From assembly GCA_041687335.1 (NCBI GenBank), contig JAWLCE010000018.1:22226-86225 (forward strand): 64,000 nucleotides of DNA, in the 5' to 3' direction. Positions 48,593-57,773 of the stretch are shown here, one piece after another (the stretch's first letter is position 1; every line of letters starts with the position of its first letter). Below the pieces are notes generated by a model that saw nothing but the letters and a program-made list of their open reading frames with translations, ran no database searches and had not been told where the DNA came from. Origin of the DNA: JAJFUE01 sp041687335. Lineage in GTDB: Bacteria; Sumerlaeota; Sumerlaeia; MVZB01. A program made the position numbers and the translations under genes.

Positions 48593-48604
48593 TTGTAAAA
48601 TGTT

Positions 48605-49447
48605 TTAAAAACGAATGTTGTCGATCAGGCGTGTGGCGCCGGCGAAGACGGCGGCGGCGATCAGCGTGCCGCCGGGGATCGCCTCGGTGATCTCGTCCAA
48701 GGTTTCCAATGAACGAATTTCCAGATAATCGATGCGCAGGATGGGCGAAGCTTCAATCTTCTCGCGCGCGATGCGCCGCAGTTCGGCCGTGCGCCGTTCG
48801 CCGGCCTCGAAGGCGTCCCGAGCCGCTGCCAGGCCAGCCTGAATGCGGGGTGCTTCGGCACGCTCGGCGGCGCTCAGGTAGGCGTTGCGCGAGCTGAGCG
48901 CCAGGCCGTCGGCCTCACGCACGGTCTCGAGCCCTTCAATTTCAATGGGCAGGTCGAGGTCTCGCACCATCCGGCGGACCACCAGAAGTTGCTGGGCATC
49001 CTTCCAACCAAAAACGGCGACGTGGGGTTGGGCCAGCATCAGAAGCTTGAGCACGACGGTCGTGACGCCATCAAAATGGCCGGGCCGGCTGGCGCCGCAC
49101 AACGGCCGGGTCAGTTGCTCCACCTGCACGCGCGTCTGAAACCCGCGTGGATAAATCGCCTGACCCTGCGGCGCGAAGAGGGCATCCACCCCCAGGCGGC
49201 GCAGGCCCTCGGCATCGGCCTCGAAAGTGCGCGGATATTTTTCCAAATCCTCGCCAGGACCGAACTGCATGGGATTGACGAAGATGCTGACGCTGACGCG
49301 GTCGGCTTGCGCGCGAGCCCGCTCCACCAGCGCGAAATGTCCCGCGTGCAGGGCGCCCATCGTTGGAACAAAGGCGATGCGGCAGCCTTCGGCGCGCCAT
49401 CCCAGCGAGCGCGACTGAAACTGACGCGGGTCGGCGATGATCTCCAT
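48605..49447 (-). CDS. panC: Pantothenate synthetase
   Basis: A 280-residue enzyme joining pantoate and beta-alanine to pantothenate with ATP. VPTMGALHAGHFALVERA near residue 28 is the HxGH motif. SIFVNPMQFGPGEDLEKYPR follows. The KMSKS-equivalent region and FGWKDAQQLLVVRRM near residue 150 are clear, the usual FGxKD reading FGWKD. GLALSSRNAYL is near 185. The start is ATG 49447, which gives the usual N-terminus. With coaX this supplies two steps toward coenzyme A; panB and panD are not in the window. Confidence 0.93.
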   Translation of the reverse strand: MEIIADPRQFQSRSLGWRAEGCRIAFVPTMGALHAGHFALVERARAQADRVSVSIFVNPMQFGPGEDLEKYPRTFEADAEGLRRLGVDALFAPQGQAIYPRGFQTRVQVEQLTRPLCGASRPGHFDGVTTVVLKLLMLAQPHVAVFGWKDAQQLLVVRRMVRDLDLPIEIEGLETVREADGLALSSRNAYLSAAERAEAPRIQAGLAAARDAFEAGERRTAELRRIAREKIEASPILRIDYLEIRSLETLDEITEAIPGGTLIAAAVFAGATRLIDNIRF

Positions 49448-49536
49448 GGTTGGGGCATCCTGCGGAAAAAGAATGACGCCCACCGGTCAAGATGGACGCC
49501 TGATTATCAAGAATTTATGGATGAGGCGTGCGAGTC

Positions 49537-49719
49537 TTACTTGACCTCGCGGTGGAGCGTGTGGACCTTCTGGAATTTGCAGTATTTGCTCAGCTCCAAG
49601 CGCGCGGTCGTGGTGCGCCGGTTCTTGGTGCTGACGTAGCGCGAAACACCGGGGGTCTCGGACTTCCGACATTCGGTGCATTCCAGAATGACTTGGATGC
49701 GGTTTTGCTGCTTGGCCAT
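49537..49719 (-). CDS. rpmG: 50S ribosomal protein L33
   Basis: A 60-residue ribosomal protein. IQVILECTECRKS at the N-terminus, YVSTKNRRTTTARLELSKYC and VHTLHREVK define L33. The first zinc pair CTEC is present, but the second pair is reduced to one cysteine (YCKFQK), giving three of the usual four zinc-ribbon cysteines. A consensus promoter lies about 70-100 bases upstream. The usual neighbours secE, nusG and tRNA-Trp are not seen here. It is 89 bases upstream of panC, on the same strand. Confidence 0.92.
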   Translation of the reverse strand: MAKQQNRIQVILECTECRKSETPGVSRYVSTKNRRTTTARLELSKYCKFQKVHTLHREVK

Positions 49720-49788
49720 GGGTTCATCAAATCCTTGGAAATCTGCGGCCGGGATCACCGCCAGTGCCGCACGGGTCCACAAACGAAC

Positions 49789-49817
49789 ACACTATCGTTT
49801 TTGCCCCAGCCTGTCAA
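49789..49817 (-). promoter_or_regulatory. Sigma-70 promoter of rpmG
   Basis: On the minus strand a perfect TTGACA (49817-49812) and TAGTGT (49794-49789) are 17 bases apart. It is upstream of rpmG and downstream of the uroporphyrinogen methyltransferase gene. Confidence 0.55.
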
Positions 49818-49857
49818 GACCCCGAACCGCAAAAAATGAGACACGGTCCGATGGCTT

Positions 49858-50625
49858 TCAATCCATCCGTGTGGCTTCGTGTTCGAGCTGATGCAGCTCA
49901 TGGGCCAGACGCACGACCTGACCGACGATGAGGAGCGAGGGGGGCTTGATGGGGGCGCCGCCCTCGTCGCCGGTCAGCTCGCCCAGCGTCAGGAGGCGGG
50001 CCTCGCGCTCGGGCAGGGTGGCATGGCGGATGATGGCGACCGGCTCGGAGGCGGGGCGGCCGCCGGCCATCAGTTCGCCGGCGATCACGGCAAGCCGGCT
50101 CACGCCCATGTAGATGACGATGGTATCGACCGCGCGGGCGAGCGCGCGCCAGTCGGGGCCGCCCTCGCAGCCCTCGGCGCGGCAGCCGGTCACGAAGGCG
50201 ACGCTGGAGGCGGCATCTCGGTGGGTGAGCGGAAAGCCGGCTTCGGCGGCGGCGCCCAAGGCGCTGGTCACGCCGGGGATGACGCGGATCGGGATGCCGG
50301 CCGCGCGCGCCGCCGCGACTTCCTCCCCGCCGCGCCCGAAGATGAAGGGGTCGCCGCCCTTGAGCCGCACGACGCGGCGGCCGGCGAGGGCCTCGCTTAC
50401 GATGATTTCATTGATGCGAGCCTGCTGGAGGGCATGGTTCTCGCCCGGCCGCTTGCCCACTTCAATATGTTGGGCGGTCGGTGCGTGGGCGAGCAGGGCG
50501 GGATTGACAAGCCGGTCGTAAACGACCACCTCGGCCATCTCCAGCGCGCGCAGCCCGGCCAGCGTCAGGAGTTCGGGGTCGCCTGGACCGGCGCCGAGCA
50601 GGGTGATGGTTGGGGGGGTGCTCAT
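49858..50625 (-). CDS. cobA: Uroporphyrinogen-III C-methyltransferase
   Basis: A 255-residue SAM-dependent enzyme that adds two methyl groups to uroporphyrinogen III, making precorrin-2 for siroheme or cobalamin. LLGAGPGDPELLTLAGLRAL is at the N-terminus, VVYDRLVNPALL follows, and RLKGGDPFIFGRGGEE near residue 85 is the family signature. PGVTSALGAAAEAGFPLTHR and IYMGVSRL are typical. It has no fused CysG part. Its ATG overlaps the stop of the upstream dehydrogenase gene (ATGA), so the two are an operon. It could also support a corrinoid cofactor for the MtaA-like gene near 63 kb. Confidence 0.93.
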   Translation of the reverse strand: MSTPPTITLLGAGPGDPELLTLAGLRALEMAEVVVYDRLVNPALLAHAPTAQHIEVGKRPGENHALQQARINEIIVSEALAGRRVVRLKGGDPFIFGRGGEEVAAARAAGIPIRVIPGVTSALGAAAEAGFPLTHRDAASSVAFVTGCRAEGCEGGPDWRALARAVDTIVIYMGVSRLAVIAGELMAGGRPASEPVAIIRHATLPEREARLLTLGELTGDEGGAPIKPPSLLIVGQVVRLAHELHQLEHEATRMD

Positions 50626-51308
50626 GATGTCCATTGGATCTCAGCCGGATCGGGTGATGGATGGTCACGCGATTCACGCTCGCCAAGCGAGATCAACTCA
50701 TCGAGCAGCGCCTCCATGCGGGCGGCGAGGCCGGGGCCGATCTCGCGGCGGCCGGAAAGCGCCATCGCGGCCAAAGTCTCGGCGGCGGCGCGGCGAGCGC
50801 CGGCACAGACCAGTTCGCGGCGGCCCCGCGCCCGCAGCGAGGCCATCAGGGCCAGCAGCTCGCCCAGCCGCGGGTCAATTTCCTCCTCGAGCTGTTCGCG
50901 CAGCATGCGCGCGAATGAGGGACTCGTGCCGGAGGTGGAAACCGAGATGGCCAGGTCGTCGCGGCGCAGGACCGAGGGGAAAATGAAGTCACACAGCCCC
51001 GGGACGTCGACGACGTTGACCAGCAGGCCGCGGGCGTGGGCCAGCTCCCGGACACGCCGGTTGAGCAGCTCCTCATCTGTGGCGGCGATGACCAGCCCAA
51101 CCCCCGACAGATCGTCCTCAAGGAATCTGCGGCGGCGTATTTCGAGGTTGGGTCCGGCCTCGATATCGGGGTGGACCACCGGGGCGACCAACCGCACCCG
51201 TGCGCCGGCCGCAGCCAGCACACGGACCTTCTGCAGGGCAATGAAACCGCCTCCGACCACGAGCACCAAGCGGTCCGTAAGGTTGAGATTGATCGGGAGA
51301 TAGGCCAC
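50622..51308 (-). CDS. Precorrin-2 dehydrogenase (siroheme synthase N-terminal-like)
   Basis: A 228-residue NAD-dependent enzyme oxidising precorrin-2 to sirohydrochlorin; CysG/Met8 homologues may also insert iron. LPINLNLTDRLVLVVGGGFIALQKV is broken by the GxGxxA-like NAD site near residue 18. IAATDEELLNRRVRELA, VNVVDVPGLCDFIFPSV and ISVSTSGTSPSFARMLRE follow in the usual order. The start codon is GTG 51308, with AGGAG 11 bases upstream. It is directly coupled to the methyltransferase gene by a 4-base overlap. No separate ferrochelatase gene is nearby. Confidence 0.88.
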   Translation of the reverse strand: MAYLPINLNLTDRLVLVVGGGFIALQKVRVLAAAGARVRLVAPVVHPDIEAGPNLEIRRRRFLEDDLSGVGLVIAATDEELLNRRVRELAHARGLLVNVVDVPGLCDFIFPSVLRRDDLAISVSTSGTSPSFARMLREQLEEEIDPRLGELLALMASLRARGRRELVCAGARRAAAETLAAMALSGRREIGPGLAARMEALLDELISLGERESRDHPSPDPAEIQWTS

Positions 51309-51390
51309 GGCAATCTTGCTCCTGTCTTATCCTCACAAAGACGGTCGGGTAGATCAAGAATAAACGCGACCCTCTTCGTGAACCAGGAGA

Positions 51391-51432
51391 CAAAAAAATC
51401 CCCCGGGAGGCGGTGAGGCTTCCCAGGGGATT
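51391..51432 (-). terminator. Terminator of the Gfo/Idh gene at 51447-52622
   Basis: AATCCCC pairs with GGGGATT around 51398-51432, with a partly paired inner stem (GGGAG with CTTCCC), and a run of seven T lies on the minus strand (51392-51398). It is placed 15 bases after the stop codon. Confidence 0.7.
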
Positions 51433-51446
51433 CATTCTATTCGATT

Positions 51447-52622
51447 TCAGGCGCAGGACACCCATTGGTTGTCGTTGCGGTGGCTCTGGACCGAGGCTGC
51501 GATAAAGGCAATTCCGGCGCGGCCATCCTCGACGGTGGCGTAGGGGGGTGTGTCGGTGGAGGGTTTGCCGCCGTCGCGCCAGGCTCGGATATCACGCTCG
51601 AAGAAGCGGTGCAGGCGCGCCATGGCATCATGGAAGCCCTCGGTGTGGCCCGAGGGAAGTCGCTGGCCCTCGTCGATCAACCACTGGGGTAACTCGCCGA
51701 GGAACTCGTCGGGCTGGACCGCCCCGCGCCAGTAGACGCGGTCCGGACGGCCGGGCAGCATGACGCGCAGTTGCTCGGGGTCTTCCTGGCGCCACATCAG
51801 GCTCCCCTTGGAGCCGTTGATCTCGATCGCCATGTCATTGAGGTGGCCGATGGCGATCTGGCTGGCTCGCACCATCGCCCGGGCGCCATTGCTGAGCCTG
51901 AGGTTGGCGACGAAGTGGTCGTCGAGCTGACGGCCCGGGACGATGGCGTCCATATGGGCCGAGACGGCGGTGGGCTCCAGGCCGGTGATGAAGCGCAACT
52001 GCATGAGGGCATGGGTGCCGATGTCGCCGCCGCAGCAACTCGCGCCGGCGCACTTGGGGTCGACCCGCCAGCGAGCCTGAGGGTTCTCGTCCTCGGTGCG
52101 GGCGGCGAGCCACCCCTGCAGGTAGGAGCTGTCGGCCCAGCGAACCTCGCCGAGCAGGCCCGAGCGCACGATGTGGCGGGCCAGGTGCGTCGTCCAATGG
52201 CCCAGATAGGTGTGGGCGACGGCAAAAGGCACGCCGCTCTTCTTGACCGCGGCCACCAACGTGTCGGCCTGCTCCAAATCCATCGTCAGCGGTTTTTCGC
52301 AGAAGACGGGCAGACCGGCCTGAATGCACTTGAGGGCCGGGTCGAAATGCAGATGGTTGGGCGTGACGATCAGGACATAATCGACTCGCTCGCCGACGGG
52401 CAGCGCGGCCTCGGCGCGGATCAATTCCTCATAGCTGCCGTAGCCGCGCAGGGGATAAGGCCACTCGCGCGCCTGGCGCATGGCTTGCTCGGGATCGGGA
52501 AAAAGAGCGCCGCAGACGACGCGGCGCGTGCCATCCATGTGAATCGCGCGCTGGTGCGGGTGAACAATAAAAGCCTGACCGCCGCCACCGATCAGACCCA
52601 CCTTGAGCGGTTCGTTTGTCAT
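51447..52622 (-). CDS. Gfo/Idh/MocA family oxidoreductase (cytoplasmic)
   Basis: A 391-residue NAD(P)-dependent oxidoreductase. The Rossmann motif VGLIGGGGQAFIVHPHQ is at the N-terminus. VTPNHLHFDPALKCIQAG and the family motif CEKPLTMDLEQADTLV follow, the lysine being near residue 100. GDIGTHALMQLRFITGLEP in the C-terminal domain carries the conserved His. No signal peptide is seen. The start is ATG 52622, preceded by AGGGGG. It is divergent from the Tat-exported homologue that starts at 52915, with 292 bases between, so the pair could share regulation. The substrate is unknown, probably a sugar or inositol derivative. Confidence 0.87.
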   Translation of the reverse strand: MTNEPLKVGLIGGGGQAFIVHPHQRAIHMDGTRRVVCGALFPDPEQAMRQAREWPYPLRGYGSYEELIRAEAALPVGERVDYVLIVTPNHLHFDPALKCIQAGLPVFCEKPLTMDLEQADTLVAAVKKSGVPFAVAHTYLGHWTTHLARHIVRSGLLGEVRWADSSYLQGWLAARTEDENPQARWRVDPKCAGASCCGGDIGTHALMQLRFITGLEPTAVSAHMDAIVPGRQLDDHFVANLRLSNGARAMVRASQIAIGHLNDMAIEINGSKGSLMWRQEDPEQLRVMLPGRPDRVYWRGAVQPDEFLGELPQWLIDEGQRLPSGHTEGFHDAMARLHRFFERDIRAWRDGGKPSTDTPPYATVEDGRAGIAFIAASVQSHRNDNQWVSCA

Positions 52623-52782
52623 CAGGGACCCCCTGCCAAAGAGATTCAATTTCTCGTTGCGTAAATTACGACAGGGGTCCGGGAACCGCAAATTAAATCT
52701 GGGCGTTGGAAAAGTCAGGGCCAAGCAAAACCGGGTCGCTGTGGGTCATCTTAATCGGGGCGGGATGTCCGAAGAGTCGTTC

Positions 52783-52811
52783 TTGACATTGGTTCGGGCG
52801 GGGGTGAAAAT
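52783..52811 (+). promoter_or_regulatory. Sigma-70 promoter leading into the redox/glycoside gene cluster
   Basis: A perfect TTGACA (52783-52788) and GAAAAT (52806-52811, four of six) are 17 bases apart. Transcription would start near 52818, about 97 bases before the first Tat-exported oxidoreductase gene. Confidence 0.6.
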
Positions 52812-52914
52812 ACAAAAAGCTGCATTTTGCTGTCTTGGCGCGAGGCCGAAGCAAGATCGGCCGCGTTGTGTCCAGTCGCAATGCTGATTTCCTTCAACCT
52901 GAGGAGGCCGCGGG

Positions 52915-54291
52915 ATGAACATCAAGAATATGAATCGGCGCAAATTTTTGGGTGGAGCGCTGGCCGGGGCCGGTGCCCTGCTGGCGGGCGGGTGCGCACG
53001 CACGACGCCGAGTGCTCCCACTATCATCCCGCGCCACGTGCTGGGCGGACAGCCCAGCTATGTGCCGCCGAGCCAGAAGCTGAGGGTGGCGCAGATCGGT
53101 TGCGGCGGGCGCGGGGCGGTCGACCTCGATCAGTTCAAGAATGAAGCCGTTGTCGCGCTGTGTGACGTGGATTGGAATCGGGCAGCCAAGGCAGTCGAGA
53201 CTTATCCCAATGTTCCTCGCTTCAAGGATTTCCGCGTGATGCTGGAGAAGATGGGTGACGAGATCGACGCAGTTGTCGTCTCGACGCCGGACCACACCCA
53301 TGCGGTGGCCACGCTGATGGCGATCAACATGGGCAAGCACGTCATGGTGCAGAAGCCGCTGACGCACAACATTGCCGAGGTGCGGGCGCTGCGCGAGGCT
53401 TCGCGCCGGATGGGCGTGGTGACCCAGATGTGCAACCAGATCCACGCCACCGAGGACCCGCGGCGGCTGTGCGAATGGATCTGGGCCGGCGCGATCGGCT
53501 CCGTGCGCGAAGTCCACATCTGGACCGATCGGCCGGTCTGGCCGCAGGGCGATCTGGCGCGGCCGGCGGCGCAGAATGTCCCCGACCACATCGATTGGGA
53601 CCTGTGGCTGGGGCCGGCGGAGTTTCATCCCTATAATGAGGCCTATCACCCCTTCAAGTGGCGCGGGTGGGTCGATTTCGGCACCGGCGCCTTGGGCGAC
53701 ATGGGCTGCCACATCCTCGATGTGCCCTATTGGGCGCTCGACATGGCGAAGGCTCCCTCGGTGACGATCAGTGCTGAGTTTAGTCCCTTCAATGGGCAGG
53801 CATACCCCGAAAAGTCAATCGTGACCTATGAGTTCCCGGCGCACGGATCGACGGGGCCGGTCAAGCTGGTCTGGTATGACGGGGGCAATATGCCGCCGCG
53901 GCCGGCGGAGCTGCCGGCGGACCGCGAAATGCGCAAGGGTGGGCAGATTTGGATCGGCGAGAAGGGCGTGCTGATGGCGGAATCGCATGGCCAGAGCCCG
54001 CGGCTGATCCCCGAGGAGAAGATGGAGAGCTTCATGGAGAACCGTCCGGAGCCGACGCTGTGGCGCTCGCCGGGCGCATTCCCTGAGTTCATTCAGGCCT
54101 GCAAGGGCGGGCCGGCTTGCGGCTCGAATTTCGAGTATTCGGTGCCCCTGACCGAACTTGTGCTGCTGGGCTGCGCCGCGATCCGGGCCGGCCAGCCGAT
54201 CACCTATGACATGACGGCCGGCCAGATCACGAGCGACCGCCGGTTCAACAGCCTGCTGTCGCGGCCGTATCGCAAGGGCTGGGAGATTTAA
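52915..54291 (+). CDS. Tat-exported Gfo/Idh/MocA oxidoreductase, probable lipoprotein
   Basis: A 458-residue protein. The N-terminus has a twin-arginine signal (NRRKFLGGALAGAGALLAGG) directly ended by a lipobox-like LAGGC, suggesting export of the folded, NAD(P)-loaded enzyme and lipid anchoring. The Rossmann motif VAQIGCGGRGAVDLDQF is near residue 58. STPDHTHAVATLMAINMGKH and the VQKPLTHNIAEVRAL motif follow; EKP reads QKP. GDMGCHILDVPYWALDM in the C-terminal domain is conserved. Exported members use tightly bound NAD and act on glycans or glycosides. GAGGAGG precedes the ATG. It opens the plus-strand cluster with a promoter at 52783. Confidence 0.9.
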   Translation: MNIKNMNRRKFLGGALAGAGALLAGGCARTTPSAPTIIPRHVLGGQPSYVPPSQKLRVAQIGCGGRGAVDLDQFKNEAVVALCDVDWNRAAKAVETYPNVPRFKDFRVMLEKMGDEIDAVVVSTPDHTHAVATLMAINMGKHVMVQKPLTHNIAEVRALREASRRMGVVTQMCNQIHATEDPRRLCEWIWAGAIGSVREVHIWTDRPVWPQGDLARPAAQNVPDHIDWDLWLGPAEFHPYNEAYHPFKWRGWVDFGTGALGDMGCHILDVPYWALDMAKAPSVTISAEFSPFNGQAYPEKSIVTYEFPAHGSTGPVKLVWYDGGNMPPRPAELPADREMRKGGQIWIGEKGVLMAESHGQSPRLIPEEKMESFMENRPEPTLWRSPGAFPEFIQACKGGPACGSNFEYSVPLTELVLLGCAAIRAGQPITYDMTAGQITSDRRFNSLLSRPYRKGWEI

Positions 54292-54300
54292 GGCTGCAAG

Positions 54301-54348
54301 ATCGCGCCCCGGTGCAAGTTGTTTTCGGGGCGCGATTTACATTGTTTT
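54301..54348 (+). terminator. Hairpin between the two Tat-exported oxidoreductase genes
   Basis: ATCGCGCCCCG (54301-54311) pairs with CGGGGCGCGAT (54326-54336), an 11-bp stem with a 14-base loop. The downstream TTTACATTGTTTT is only partly T-rich, so termination is probably incomplete. A stem that reduces downstream expression is also possible. Confidence 0.5.
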
Positions 54349-54369
54349 CGGGTCGGGCGTCGATTAAAT
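54342..54369 (+). promoter_or_regulatory. Possible promoter of the second Tat-exported oxidoreductase gene
   Basis: TTGTTT (54342-54347) and TTAAAT (54364-54369) are 16 bases apart. Both are imperfect. It lies directly after the hairpin and about 120 bases before the next ATG. Confidence 0.3.
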
Positions 54370-54493
54370 TTTGCGGGCGGTGCGCACGGCTTGGCCGCGA
54401 AACAAATAAATATCCTGCCCGCGGGCAGGGAACCAATTTGCAACAGCGCGCCTCATGTTCCATGGGCGCACACCACGGGGGAGGCAACGTAAC

Positions 54494-55843
54494 ATGGTTC
54501 GCGAGATGTTCAAACGGCAGGGTCTGGACCGTCGGCAGTTTCTGATTTCGGCGGCGGCGACGGGGGCGGGCCTGATGCTCGGAAGGTCGGCATTCGGTCA
54601 GGCGACCGGCGCGGCGGCCAAGGGCGACAAGCTTCAGATTGCCATCATCGGCACCGGCATGCAGGGCAACAACCTCATCATCAATGCGCTGAAGAGCGAG
54701 CAGGTGCAGTTTCGCGCGATCTGCGACATCTGGGACTATAACCGCGACCGCTTCTCCCGGGTGCTGGCGTCGCAGGGCCACGAGGTCAACGCCTACGAGG
54801 ACTACCGCGAGATGCTCGACAAGGAAAAGGAGTTGGACGCGGTGATCGTCGCCACGCCCGACTGCTACCATGCCGAGCATACCAACGCCTGCCTCGAGGC
54901 CGGGCTGCACGTGTATTGCGAGAAGGAGATGTGCCACACGCTGGAGGGCGCGCGCTCGATGGTCGAGACGGCGAGGCGGACCGGCAAGCTGCTCCAGATC
55001 GGCCATCAGCGGCGCAGCCAGCCGCGCTACCTGCACGCTCTGCGGATGATCGAAGAGGTCAAAATGCTGGGCAACGTGACCCACTTCAATGGCCAGTGGA
55101 ACCGCGGCATTGCCCAAAATGAGAAGTTGGGCTGGGGTTCGAAGATTGAGATGCCGGCCGCCAAGCTGGCCCAATACGGCTACGGCTCGATGGATGAGTT
55201 CCGCAACTGGCGCTGGTACAAGAAGTATGCCGGCGGGCCGATCGTGGACTTGGGCTCGCACCAGATCGACATCTTCAACTGGTTCCTGCGGACGCCGCCG
55301 ACTTCGATCATGGCCAGCGGCGGCACCGACTACTTCAAGGATCGCGAGACTTACGACAACGTCGTCGCCGTCTACGAATATCAGGTCGGTGACCGGTTGG
55401 TGCGTGGTTCGTATCAGGTGCTCAACTCGACGAGCCACGGTGGCTTCTTCGAGACCTTCATGGGCGACGAGGGTTCGCTGGTGATCAGCGAGGACACCCG
55501 CATCGGTTACATGTTCAAGGAACCGACGGCGCGGCGTCGCGACTGGGAAGCGGAATCGGAGAAGGTTGATACGAAGGATGGCGAGGCCTTTACGCTCAAG
55601 ATCGGCGAATCGCTCGACCCGAGCGGGACACAGCAGGCCGAGCGTGAGGAATTGCTGGCCGAGGCCTCCAAGCAGGGCTGGCAGCTTCACCTGGAGAACT
55701 TCTTCGGTGCGATTCGCGGCGAAAACCAGTTGACCTGCCCGGCAGAGATTGGCTACGAGACGGCAGTCACGGTGCTGAAGGTCAACGAGGCCATCGCCGC
55801 CGGGAAGCGCCTGGAGTTCAAGCCTGAGGACTTCAAGGTCTGA
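54494..55843 (+). CDS. Tat-exported Gfo/Idh/MocA oxidoreductase
   Basis: A 449-residue protein with a twin-arginine signal (LDRRQFLISAAATGAGLML) and a probable cleavage site after AFGQA. IAIIGTGMQGNNLIINAL is the Rossmann motif. VATPDCYHAEHTNACLEAG and YCEKEMCHTLEGARSM follow, with the lysine near residue 146 (EKP reads EKE). GGPIVDLGSHQIDIFNWFL in the C-terminal domain holds the conserved His. The ATG 54494 has GGGGAGG nine bases upstream. It is followed after 19 bases by the multiheme cytochrome gene, so its electrons or substrate may relate to that. Confidence 0.9.
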   Translation: MVREMFKRQGLDRRQFLISAAATGAGLMLGRSAFGQATGAAAKGDKLQIAIIGTGMQGNNLIINALKSEQVQFRAICDIWDYNRDRFSRVLASQGHEVNAYEDYREMLDKEKELDAVIVATPDCYHAEHTNACLEAGLHVYCEKEMCHTLEGARSMVETARRTGKLLQIGHQRRSQPRYLHALRMIEEVKMLGNVTHFNGQWNRGIAQNEKLGWGSKIEMPAAKLAQYGYGSMDEFRNWRWYKKYAGGPIVDLGSHQIDIFNWFLRTPPTSIMASGGTDYFKDRETYDNVVAVYEYQVGDRLVRGSYQVLNSTSHGGFFETFMGDEGSLVISEDTRIGYMFKEPTARRRDWEAESEKVDTKDGEAFTLKIGESLDPSGTQQAEREELLAEASKQGWQLHLENFFGAIRGENQLTCPAEIGYETAVTVLKVNEAIAAGKRLEFKPEDFKV

Positions 55844-55862
55844 GGCCTTTCCTGAGGGAGCT

Positions 55863-57773
55863 ATGGGTGGTGATGTTGAATCCAACCGGAGGACGAGCCG
55901 CTTGAACCGTTGTCTTGCCATGCTCGCGCTGGTGCTATCGGCACTGGTCTGGAGCGCCCCGGCGTTTGCCGCCGAGGGTCCGCTCCAGACCGGCAGCCGG
56001 GCGCGCTATTCCCATCGCATCAATCTCTATGATGCGGATAACACGATTATTGATCCCGCCGAGCGCCCGGCGCAGCCGTGGGCGACTTCAACCAGCTGCG
56101 CCAAGTGCCACTCGGTGGGCGTGATCGCGGGCGGCTGGCATTTCAATGCCGTCGATGAGAGTGTCGACCCGGGCCGGCCTGGCGAGCCGTGGATGCTGGT
56201 GGATGCCGCGACCGGCACGCAGGTGCCGCTGTCGCAACGTGACTGGCCAGGGACGCGCCGGCCTGAGGAATTCGGGCTGACGCCGTGGGATTTTGTCATG
56301 CGATTCGGTCGGCATCTGCCCGGCGGCGGCGTCGGCACGCCCCCCGCAGAGGTCATGAACGATTTTTCGACGCGTTGGGGGGTGGCCGGGCCGCTGGAGA
56401 TCGACTGCCTGCTCTGCCACGACGCCGAGGGGCGGCACGATCCGGCTGAGCGTGGCCGCCAGATCGAGGTTGAGAATTTCCGCTGGGCGGTGACGGCGGC
56501 CAGCCCCTTTGCGCTGGTGCGGGGCGAGGCCTCTCGGCTGCCGGATCATTACGATCCGATGATGCCGCCGGCGGGTGCGGTGCCGCCTCAGGTCCTCTAT
56601 GATGAGGGGCGGTTTGATGCGGACGACCGCGTCTATCTGGACCTGGCGCGACGCGTGCCGGCCGATCGCTGCTACTTCTGCCACACCACCAGCGAAACTA
56701 CACCGGCGGCAGCCGAGCGCTGGCAGCACGAAGGCGATGTGCATATCGCCGCCGGGATGAGCTGCGCGGACTGCCATCGACATGGCATCGACCATCAGGT
56801 GGTGCGTGGCTATGAGGGCGAACCGGAGCGGGGCCGGGGCTCGGTGGTCCAGACGCTGACCTGCCGCGGTTGCCACTTGGGCACCGATGAGGACCCAACC
56901 TCGCAAGCGGTTGCGCTGGGCGGACGATTGGGAGCTCCCCGACCGTTGCACCGGGGGCTGCCGCCCATCCATCTTGAAAAACTTTCGTGCACGGCCTGCC
57001 ATTCGGGCGGGTGGCCCGGCGAGCAGCCTCGGATGGTCCAGACCTCCTTGGCGCATGGGCTTGGCATTGCCGAGCGTGGCCGCCATGAGCAGATGCTGCC
57101 GTTGATCCAGTCGCCAGTTTTTATCCGCGACGCGGGCGGGGTGATTGCCCCCCACAAGCTTGTCTGGCCGGCCTTCTGGGGGCGTCGCGGTGAGGATGGG
57201 GGCCTTGAGCCGCTCGCGCCCGAGGCGGTGCGACGGGCGGCACGGTTGCGTGAAGTCGAAGCCGTGCAGGGCAAGCCCTTGGAGTTGGCCGAGATCACCC
57301 GCATCCTGGGGGTGCTGGCGGCGGATAGCCGCGCAAGCGGAACGCCCTTTTATCTGGCCGGGGGCATGGTCCACGAGCTGGATGAGGCCGGCGAGCTGAG
57401 GCGCACCGCCATCACGCCGGAACAGGCTGAATTCCAGCCCTATGCCTGGCCGCTCGCACATGATGTTCGGCCGGCGGCGCAATCGCTGGGTGCGCGTGGG
57501 TGTACCGATTGCCATGCTTCGGACTCCAATTTTATCTTCGGTCAGGTTGCGGCACTGGGTCCGGTGGCCGAGGTCGAGCCGCCGACTGTCGCGATGCATG
57601 AGTGGATGGGGCTTGACGGGGACCTGCAGCAGTTCTGGGGGATGGCCTTCATCTTCCGCCCGGTGGGCAAATTATTCGGGTTCATTGCGCTTGGACTGTT
57701 TGGACTGGTGCTGCTGGCCTACGCGCTGCCTGGGGTGCGCCGACTGACCGGCATGGTGGGAGGGGTGCGCTGA
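55863..57773 (+). CDS. Seven-haem c-type cytochrome, exported and membrane-anchored
   Basis: A 636-residue protein. A signal peptide (LAMLALVLSALVWSAPAFA) is followed by seven CxxCH haem-binding motifs: CAKCH (79), CLLCH (182), CYFCH (270), CADCH (301), CRGCH (334), CTACH (376) and CTDCH (547). A C-terminal membrane helix (FGFIALGLFGLVLLAYAL) would anchor it facing the periplasm. I do not recognise a named family; the spread of haems resembles tetrathionate/nitrite reductase-type multiheme electron carriers. Its stop overlaps the start of the next gene (TGATG), and that gene encodes a b-type membrane protein, so the pair probably forms a quinol-linked electron-transfer complex. Confidence 0.85.
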   Translation: MGGDVESNRRTSRLNRCLAMLALVLSALVWSAPAFAAEGPLQTGSRARYSHRINLYDADNTIIDPAERPAQPWATSTSCAKCHSVGVIAGGWHFNAVDESVDPGRPGEPWMLVDAATGTQVPLSQRDWPGTRRPEEFGLTPWDFVMRFGRHLPGGGVGTPPAEVMNDFSTRWGVAGPLEIDCLLCHDAEGRHDPAERGRQIEVENFRWAVTAASPFALVRGEASRLPDHYDPMMPPAGAVPPQVLYDEGRFDADDRVYLDLARRVPADRCYFCHTTSETTPAAAERWQHEGDVHIAAGMSCADCHRHGIDHQVVRGYEGEPERGRGSVVQTLTCRGCHLGTDEDPTSQAVALGGRLGAPRPLHRGLPPIHLEKLSCTACHSGGWPGEQPRMVQTSLAHGLGIAERGRHEQMLPLIQSPVFIRDAGGVIAPHKLVWPAFWGRRGEDGGLEPLAPEAVRRAARLREVEAVQGKPLELAEITRILGVLAADSRASGTPFYLAGGMVHELDEAGELRRTAITPEQAEFQPYAWPLAHDVRPAAQSLGARGCTDCHASDSNFIFGQVAALGPVAEVEPPTVAMHEWMGLDGDLQQFWGMAFIFRPVGKLFGFIALGLFGLVLLAYALPGVRRLTGMVGGVR

